Assembly (NCBI GenBank): GCA_015232405.1
Contig: JADFZS010000026.1
Span: 51 to 47,443, forward strand
Direction of reading: 5' to 3'
Length of the DNA: 47,393 nt
Source of the DNA: Magnetococcales bacterium
GTDB lineage: Bacteria > Pseudomonadota > Magnetococcia > Magnetococcales > JADFYX01
Shown: piece by piece, positions 41,759-47,393 of the stretch
Position numbering within the stretch: position 1 is the stretch's first letter
Layout of the letters: each line of letters opens with the position of its first letter
Notes under the pieces: model-generated
What the model was told of the DNA's origin: nothing
Databases searched by the model: none
What the model saw: only the letters and a program-made list of their open reading frames with translations
Program-made: the position numbers and the translations under genes

Positions 41759-44700
41759 TTACTTGTTTTCAGTAGCCTCCGGCGGTGTAGTAGTCTGCGT
41801 TTTTTCTGCCTCTGAACTTGAGCTGCTGCTTTGTTCTGTTTGTGGTTTTGTTGTTGTGGGGCGGCGGCGACGGCGGCGGCGTCGGGGTCTTTTTTCTGTT
41901 GTTGGGGGTGTTGTTTCTTGGTCTTGGTACTCTTGGGTTGATGTTTGTTCTACCTTGGTTTGTTTGTTTTCGCCTTCGCTTTTGTTGGGTGTAGTTGTTG
42001 GTTGGGTGTCGGGTAGGACGTAAAGTCCGGGTACTTTGGTTGGGATTGCCTCTTTGGAGTCGCTTCCTTCTGGTGAAGTTGCTGTTGTTGTTGGGGTTGT
42101 TTCGGAGCTGTTTTCACTGCTTAGAGTTGGAGTTTGGTTTTCTTTCTGCTTTGTGTAGTTTTTGTTGTTACGTCTTGTATTTCTTCTGTGGGTTCTTCTT
42201 GCTGGTCTTCTTTTGGGCTGCTCTGGGGTTTGGTTCTCGGTTGTTTGCGCTGAATCTGGGGAAGACTGTTTTGTTTCCTGTTCGCTAGATTGATTTGGGC
42301 TTAGCGCTTGGGCCTTATCTGTGCTTGGTTCTGATGGTTTGTTGTATGATTGCTCAGATGTTTGGCTGACAGGTTGCTCGGTTTTTTGAGTTGTTGGTTG
42401 ACTGTAAGTTTGCGTATTTGTTTGTGTAGTCGTTTGACTAGAAACTTGTTCGTTGGTTTGTGTGGCCTGTATTTCTGGGGTCTGCTCTGTTATCTGCCCA
42501 TAAGATTGCCCTGATGTGGCTGTGGTAGTTTGCTTTGCAGCCTCTCCAGTCTGTTGGTTTTGCTCAACACTATCACCTGTTGGGGCGGAGCCTTGTTGCA
42601 GATCACCGCTGTTTTGGTTTTGGATACTGTTTTCACCTTGATTTGCACTGCTGCCACGTCTTCTTCTGCGACGACGACGGCGTTTTCTTCTTGGTGGTGG
42701 GGACTCCTCTTCACCATCGGGAGTATCTGTTGTTTCTTGTGAATCGGCAGGTGTAGCGGTCGGCTCTGGGCTGGCCTCTGTTTTTTGCTCACCTTGCTGT
42801 TGCTGCTGGGATTGTGGAGTTTTGTTCGCCTCTGCTTTTTCTCCACCATCGCTACTTTTTTTCTGCTCCTGCTTCTCCCCTTTATCTTTGTTGCCGCCTC
42901 TATCTTTGTTGCCGTTGTTCTCCGGTTTTTCCTTGCGAAATTCTGGGGTTTGCAACTCAGGATCACCATTTATCAAAATGGTGACGTTGTTGCCCTCTTC
43001 TAAATTTAGAAGCTGCTTGCGTTTGTAGTTGAAAATATAGTTAACCACCTCTTGGGGGGCGTAATATACCAGTTTATCGGTAGCACCTTTGGAGATCTCC
43101 TCTTCAATGCTGCGGAAGAGATAGATGGCAGATGATTCTATACCTCTGATGGAACCTAAACCTTTGCAGCGGGGACACTCCTGCCGAGTGGCCTCGTTAA
43201 AGGCCGGTTTCATCCGCTGTCGGGATAGCTCCAACAGGCCAAACTGGGAGATTTTGCCTATTTGAATCCTGGCCCGGTCATGTTTAAAAGCCTCATGAAC
43301 CCGTTTTTCCAGTTCACTGTTATGCTTTCTATCGTCCATATCGATAAAATCGATAACTACCAAACCTCCAAGATCTCGCAAGCGCAACTGTCTTGCTATC
43401 TCGTCGGCCGCCAACATGTTGGTTTTAAATGCCGTGGTCTCAATATCCTTCTCTCTGGTTGAACGACCAGAGTTTATATCTATAGTTACCATGGCCTCGG
43501 TGCTCTCAATCACCAGATAACCACCGGATTTTAGCTGGGCAATGCGGTTGTGCATGGATTCAATCTGGCTCTCTACCTTATATTGGGTAAACAGTGGGAT
43601 GGAATCCTTATAGGGTTGCACAACTTTTACATAGCTGGGCATAAGCAGACGCATAAAATCCTTACCACGTCGATAACACTCATGGCCCTCAATCAATATC
43701 TCTTCCATATCAGTTGTGTAGAGATCACGTATGGTTCTTGTGATAAGATCTCCCTCTTCATGGATGAGACAGGGAGCTTCCGCCTTTGCGACTTTTTCCT
43801 GAATTTTCTTCCAGACCCTGAGCATGTAGTTCATATCACGTAAAATTTCACGCTTGGTCCGGTTTAAACCAGCGGTACGGATAATCAGACTAACCTGTTC
43901 AGGAATTTCTAAGTTGGAGAGAATCTCCTTTAAATTTTTACGTGCTTCACCACCATTGATCTTGCGAGATATACCGCCACCACCAGAATTTTCTGGCAGC
44001 AGTACCGAGTAGCGACCTGCTAAAGATATGTTTGTGGTGAGGGAAGCACCCTTATTACCACGGGCCTCTTTTACCACCTGCACTAAAACAGTTTGACCAC
44101 GGGTAAGTATCTGCTGGATAGGGGGTGGACGACGACGAGTCTGACGACGGGCCTGTTCAGTAGAGCTCTTCTTCTCGCTATCTTTTGCTCTTTTATTTGC
44201 CCTGGGCTTTCTTGCCGCTGGTTTGGGTTTGCTGCTCTCTGCCTCTTTAAGTGGAGCCTCTTCACCCTTTTGCTCAGTGGCTGCAACTTCTGCTTCTGTT
44301 GGCTCAGGCTGAGTTGATTCTGGCGTAGTTGCCTGGGGTTTTGCTGTATCTGAAACTGGAGTTTGCGATACTGTTGTTGCAACAACATCTCCAGCAATTT
44401 CTTCTGGTTTATCTATATCATCTATAGTGGGAATATGTGTAGCAATAACCGCCTGAGCAATGGCCTGATCCCTTGCTGGAGCTATGGCTGGGCTCTCTTT
44501 GGGGGCTAATATTTCTCCATAACTCTCTTTATGGGTGGCAGTTGTGGTTTCATCTTCTTGATAAGCTGTTGTTTCCGACACAGCAGGGGCAACAGCTGGC
44601 TTTTCATCGGTAGAATCTGATGTTGTATTTTCAACAATGGGTTTATCTACCGGGGTTTCAACCGTTGGGGCAGCTTCGGGGGTTATACTCTCTGGCTTTG

Positions 44701-45091
44701 CCTCGGTTGCACTGTCATCCAGCTCACTTATATCCTTGGTGAGTTGCGGCTCCGGTGCTTTGGGTAGAGCTTGGGCTTTGGGAGTTTTTTTGCTCCGCCC
44801 ACGCCTTTTTTTCGGCTCAGCCTTTTTTGGCTCCTCGCTGGGTTCATCGTCGGTAAAATATTTGACGTGAATATCGTTGAGGGGTAGAAAACCCTGTCTG
44901 CCGTGTCCAAAATCAATAAAAGCTGCTTGCAGAGACTGCTCAACTCGGCTTACCTTACCGAGATATATGTTGCCTTTTATCTGCTTTTTTGCTGCAGTTT
45001 CAATTTCTAGGTCGCTAAGAAGGTTGTCCTGTATTATAGCAACCCGAACCTCCTCCGGGTGGGTCGCGTCGACAAGCATGCGCTTGGTCAT
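41759..45091 (-). CDS. rne: Ribonuclease E/G family, RNase E
   Basis: 1110 residues. Main endoribonuclease of mRNA decay. MTKRMLVDATHPEEVRVAII start, split S1 domain (first part to about residue 80, second part GQTVLVQVVKEARGNKGASLT from about 329). Catalytic Asp residues lie in MVTIDINSGR (about 535) and VVIDFIDM (about 583); the Zn-link is CPRCKG (about 640). Inside the S1 domain is a ~250-residue insert rich in Glu, Pro, Thr and Ala. The C-terminal ~390 residues are disordered, Gln/Thr/Ser-rich, with three Arg-rich patches (one run of ten basic residues) likely to bind RNA and degradosome partners. Divergent from rluC. Confidence 0.95.
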   Translation of the reverse strand: MTKRMLVDATHPEEVRVAIIQDNLLSDLEIETAAKKQIKGNIYLGKVSRVEQSLQAAFIDFGHGRQGFLPLNDIHVKYFTDDEPSEEPKKAEPKKRRGRSKKTPKAQALPKAPEPQLTKDISELDDSATEAKPESITPEAAPTVETPVDKPIVENTTSDSTDEKPAVAPAVSETTAYQEDETTTATHKESYGEILAPKESPAIAPARDQAIAQAVIATHIPTIDDIDKPEEIAGDVVATTVSQTPVSDTAKPQATTPESTQPEPTEAEVAATEQKGEEAPLKEAESSKPKPAARKPRANKRAKDSEKKSSTEQARRQTRRRPPPIQQILTRGQTVLVQVVKEARGNKGASLTTNISLAGRYSVLLPENSGGGGISRKINGGEARKNLKEILSNLEIPEQVSLIIRTAGLNRTKREILRDMNYMLRVWKKIQEKVAKAEAPCLIHEEGDLITRTIRDLYTTDMEEILIEGHECYRRGKDFMRLLMPSYVKVVQPYKDSIPLFTQYKVESQIESMHNRIAQLKSGGYLVIESTEAMVTIDINSGRSTREKDIETTAFKTNMLAADEIARQLRLRDLGGLVVIDFIDMDDRKHNSELEKRVHEAFKHDRARIQIGKISQFGLLELSRQRMKPAFNEATRQECPRCKGLGSIRGIESSAIYLFRSIEEEISKGATDKLVYYAPQEVVNYIFNYKRKQLLNLEEGNNVTILINGDPELQTPEFRKEKPENNGNKDRGGNKDKGEKQEQKKSSDGGEKAEANKTPQSQQQQQGEQKTEASPEPTATPADSQETTDTPDGEEESPPPRRKRRRRRRRRRGSSANQGENSIQNQNSGDLQQGSAPTGDSVEQNQQTGEAAKQTTTATSGQSYGQITEQTPEIQATQTNEQVSSQTTTQTNTQTYSQPTTQKTEQPVSQTSEQSYNKPSEPSTDKAQALSPNQSSEQETKQSSPDSAQTTENQTPEQPKRRPARRTHRRNTRRNNKNYTKQKENQTPTLSSENSSETTPTTTATSPEGSDSKEAIPTKVPGLYVLPDTQPTTTPNKSEGENKQTKVEQTSTQEYQDQETTPPTTEKRPRRRRRRRRPTTTKPQTEQSSSSSSEAEKTQTTTPPEATENK

Positions 45092-45263
45092 AAGATGGTG
45101 TACTCCTGGGTTCGTTTTGCCACAAAGCCACGGGCCACAAGTTGTTTGTCTTGTGCGGACTAGGCAATTTAGTTTGTATATATTGGGGAATTAGGTATCT
45201 TGGGTTCTGCTTTGAGAATTCAGGGTCAGCAAACTCAGACGGGGTGTAGTCATCCCCGGAGTA

Positions 45264-45290
45264 TTGACTTAAGTATATTTGTGTTAGAAT
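45264..45290 (+). promoter_or_regulatory. Possible promoter for rluC
   Basis: TTGACT (45264–45269) and TAGAAT (45285–45290), each 5 of 6, with a short 15-base spacer. AGGAAG and the rluC TTG follow. Confidence 0.4.
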
Positions 45291-45326
45291 TCTTTTCATC
45301 AACAACCATTCTATAGGAAGTAGTCA

Positions 45327-46325
45327 TTGTTTGTAAAGCCCAATCCCACTGGAGTGAGCAGAACCCAGGTTCGGTTAGTTGTTGTTAGTTACCGTGAGGC
45401 AGGAATGCGTCTGGACCGTTTTTTAAAAGATCAACTAGGTCCAGCTCCAATATCACTGTTGCAAAAACTTTTGCGCACCGGACAGGTACGTGTTGATAGC
45501 AAACGTAAAAAAGGCAACTATCGCCTTGTGGAAGGCCAAAAGGTTAGAATTCCCCCTGTTACCATAGATAAAGATTCTGGCAACCCTGATAAAAAAAGCC
45601 GCCCAAAACCTCCAGCCGGAGCGGTGGCAGAGATAGGAACAAAAATTATCTACCAGGACGACTTGATACTGATTATAAATAAACCAGCAGGAATGGCGGT
45701 ACATGGGGGAAGTGGTCAGAACTGGGGGGCTATCGATGTGGTTAGGGAGTATCTGCAAAAACAAAATAGCGATGTAAAGTCAGCTCCAGAGCTTTGCCAC
45801 AGGTTGGATTTGGACACCTCCGGCTGTCTCATGTTCGGCCTGGGTAAATATGCCACACGCTATTTAACTGCAGGATTTAGAGATGGAAATATAAATAAAG
45901 GCTATGTAGCTTTGGTAAAAGGTTGCCCCACAAAAGCCCAAGGGTTGATTGACCTGCCACTGTTGAAAGGGGTGGTTAAAGGTGGGGAACGGATGGTTGT
46001 CACAAGCCGTGATGGGGAGGGGCAAGAGGCCAGAACCCACTATAAGGTGGATAGAAGATTTAATGGGGCATCACTGGTTGATATTAAACTTGAGACAGGG
46101 CGAACCCATCAAATAAGGGTCCATTTTCAATCCATAGGCCATCCATTGGCACAGGATCATAAATATGGCGATAAAGGTTTTAACCAACTAATGAAGCAAA
46201 AAGGAGTTGGACGACTTTTTCTCCATGCCAAAAGCCTGGTTTTTACCCATCCCCAAACCAATAAAAAGATCGAAGTCACAGCACCCCTGGACCCAGGGTT
46301 GAAACTGGTTTTAGATAAACTGTGA
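45327..46325 (+). CDS. rluC: 23S rRNA pseudouridine synthase RluC-like
   Basis: 332 residues. S4 RNA-binding domain near the start (RLDRFLKDQLGPAPISLLQKLL…GQVRVDSKRKKGNYRL), then the RluA-type catalytic domain: ILIINKPAGMAVHGG, catalytic Asp in HRLDLDTSGCL, LETGRTHQIRVHFQSIGHPLAQD and RLFLHAKSL. RluC modifies U955, U2504 and U2580 of 23S rRNA in E. coli. The start is TTG at 45327 with AGGAAG upstream. rluC facing away from rne is the conserved proteobacterial pairing. Confidence 0.93.
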   Translation: MFVKPNPTGVSRTQVRLVVVSYREAGMRLDRFLKDQLGPAPISLLQKLLRTGQVRVDSKRKKGNYRLVEGQKVRIPPVTIDKDSGNPDKKSRPKPPAGAVAEIGTKIIYQDDLILIINKPAGMAVHGGSGQNWGAIDVVREYLQKQNSDVKSAPELCHRLDLDTSGCLMFGLGKYATRYLTAGFRDGNINKGYVALVKGCPTKAQGLIDLPLLKGVVKGGERMVVTSRDGEGQEARTHYKVDRRFNGASLVDIKLETGRTHQIRVHFQSIGHPLAQDHKYGDKGFNQLMKQKGVGRLFLHAKSLVFTHPQTNKKIEVTAPLDPGLKLVLDKL

Positions 46326-46409
46326 TAAAGATTTGTTAAAAAAAATATTGTCGGGGTGGCTAGCTTCCACTTTTTTGACAAAATGTTAAATATTTAATTG
46401 TGAGTAGAA

Positions 46410-47087
46410 ATGAAAAGCCAATTTAAACTAATTATTTTTGATTGTGACGGAACCCTGGTGGATAGCTTGGACGGTATTGTCACATCAGCCCAGCTGGCCC
46501 TTGATGATATGGGCTATAACCGTACTTTAGCCCATAGTGAGGTGGCTCAGGTTGTGGGTTTATCGCTTCTGCAGGCTTTTCAAAAAATTCTTCCCAACGC
46601 TTCACCATCTGAGGTTGAACGTGGTGTTGCTTTATATAAAACCCACTATAAACGCCTTGCCGATGGGGGTGAGTTTACATCACCCCTCTATCCTGGTGTG
46701 ATAGATACCTTAAAACAGCTACACAGTTCTGGCTTAGTGTTGGCGATAGCGACGGGTAAATCTTTAAAGGGTCTACAGCGTAACCTCAACGAGTTGAAAT
46801 TTGGTGAATTTTTCTCCTGCTTAAAAACCGCCGACCATGCCCCAAGCAAACCCAACCCTGAGATGTTGTTGCAAATTTTAAATGAGACAGGGTTTTTTCC
46901 CCATGATGCTTTGATGGTTGGTGACACCGATTTTGATATAAATATGGGTCGGGCTGCCGGGATGAAAACCTGTGCAGTTACCTTTGGTTGTCACGGAAAG
47001 GAACAGCTCGCCTTGAGCAGACCAGATTATTGGCTGGATAATATGGCAGACCTCCCCGGCTTAATAGGGCTACCTCGGCTAGATTAA
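46410..47087 (+). CDS. gph: HAD-family phosphatase, phosphoglycolate phosphatase-like
   Basis: 225 residues. HAD motifs: I FDCDGTLVDS with nucleophile and general-acid Asp, II ATGKSLKGL, III Lys in HAPSKPNPEM, IV VGDTDFDINMGRAAG. A helical cap follows motif I. Gene order rluC–HAD phosphatase is common in proteobacteria. The substrate could be phosphoglycolate or another small phosphoester. Confidence 0.85.
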   Translation: MKSQFKLIIFDCDGTLVDSLDGIVTSAQLALDDMGYNRTLAHSEVAQVVGLSLLQAFQKILPNASPSEVERGVALYKTHYKRLADGGEFTSPLYPGVIDTLKQLHSSGLVLAIATGKSLKGLQRNLNELKFGEFFSCLKTADHAPSKPNPEMLLQILNETGFFPHDALMVGDTDFDINMGRAAGMKTCAVTFGCHGKEQLALSRPDYWLDNMADLPGLIGLPRLD

Positions 47088-47106
47088 ACACTATTTTGTG
47101 TTTTTT
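47086..47106 (+). terminator. Weak terminator-like hairpin after gph
   Basis: AAACAC-TATTTT-GTGTTT followed by three more T. A+T-rich 6-bp stem, so only possible. Confidence 0.4.
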
Positions 47107-47177
47107 AACAGTTGACGAATGGGTTTTAGTATTGGAATATAGGATCATCAATAATTAACAAAACTTAGGGGAGAGAT

Positions 47178-47393
47178 ATGAACGGATATCTTGCATTACT
47201 GGCTTTAGTAGCCATGATCGGGGCCTTCTTAGTTAAAATGGGAATTGCCAAGAAGAAGGAGCAGGCAAAAGCCAGTATTCCTGCCCCAGCTCCCCAAGTT
47301 TCACCCCAATCCTCTCCTGCTCCGGCTCCAGTTTGTGGGTGCGCTTTAAGTGGGCTTTTAATAGTTTGTTACCCTTGCCACAGATTAGACAGA
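47178..47393 (+). CDS. N-terminal part of a small membrane-anchored protein (cut by window)
   Basis: 72 codons to the window edge, no stop. GGGGAGAG precedes the ATG. One membrane span (YLALLALVAMIGAFLV), a Lys-rich stretch, a Pro/Ala linker (PAPAPQVSPQSSPAPAP), then VCGCALSGLLIVCYPCHRLD. The last part has four Cys, including CYPCH, which formally fits a CXXCH haem site but could equally be zinc-binding. Too little is visible to name it. Confidence 0.6.
   Translation, partial: MNGYLALLALVAMIGAFLVKMGIAKKKEQAKASIPAPAPQVSPQSSPAPAPVCGCALSGLLIVCYPCHRLDR

Overview
The window is a 47.4 kb stretch of a proteobacterial chromosome of moderate G+C. No rRNA, CRISPR array, insertion sequence or complete prophage was seen. 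Two things hint at lineage. The run TPR lipoprotein–rodZ–ispG–hisS–yfgM–bamB–der is the classic gammaproteobacterial order, and REP palindromes of the Pseudomonas type occur twice. However, the RNase E carries a long insertion in its S1 domain, the succinate dehydrogenase is of the HdrB-linked type E, and a SapC-family protein is present. A gamma-like or deep-branching proteobacterium (for example a Magnetococcia-like lineage) fits, but this is inference. dsrEFH together with dsrN and dsrJOP points to a sulfur oxidiser using the reverse Dsr pathway.

Layout. 1–7.95 kb: partial nadE, then a tightly packed housekeeping run ending at a terminator. 8–13.8 kb: der, a short flagellin-like gene behind a very good sigma-28 promoter and overlapping a MazG-type pyrophosphohydrolase, an unknown protein, a SapC protein, and a lone Mu-gp29-like portal gene. 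13.8–15.0 kb (minus strand): ferrochelatase and a 53-residue membrane protein. 15.1–20.4 kb: the sulfur block dsrN-dsrEFH-dsrJOP, lacking dsrAB, dsrC and dsrMKL. 20.5–24.3 kb: a PilZ protein with a Gly/Ala-rich N-terminus, a membrane-anchored coiled-coil protein, metZ, tRNA-Leu(UAA) and a DUF2103-like protein. 24.7–29.4 kb: a 1549-residue secreted Sel1/Pro-rich/coiled-coil/TPR protein. 29.5–33.0 kb (minus strand): leuS-lptE. 33.3–37.0 kb: sdhA-sdhB-sdhE behind a near-consensus promoter. 37.0–37.4 kb: REP palindromes and the second copy of a ~117-bp repeat also found at 30.2 kb. 37.4–39.3 kb: a pabB-pabC fusion. 39.3–41.7 kb: an A+T-rich accessory islet with two decayed toxin–antitoxin modules, an orphan antitoxin, a lone GIY-YIG protein and a series of related hairpins. 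41.8–47.4 kb: rne (minus strand), rluC, a gph-like phosphatase and the start of a small membrane-anchored protein cut by the window edge.

Functional reading: DsrE/F/H relay sulfur to DsrC (not in the window), DsrN makes the sirohaem amide of DsrAB (not in the window), and DsrJOP is the periplasmic/membrane half of DsrMKJOP. The type E succinate dehydrogenase probably feeds the same quinone pool. The islet at 39–41.7 kb and the lone portal gene are the clearest acquired DNA. The giant repeat protein, the hairpin families and the flagellin-like gene are the least explained items.
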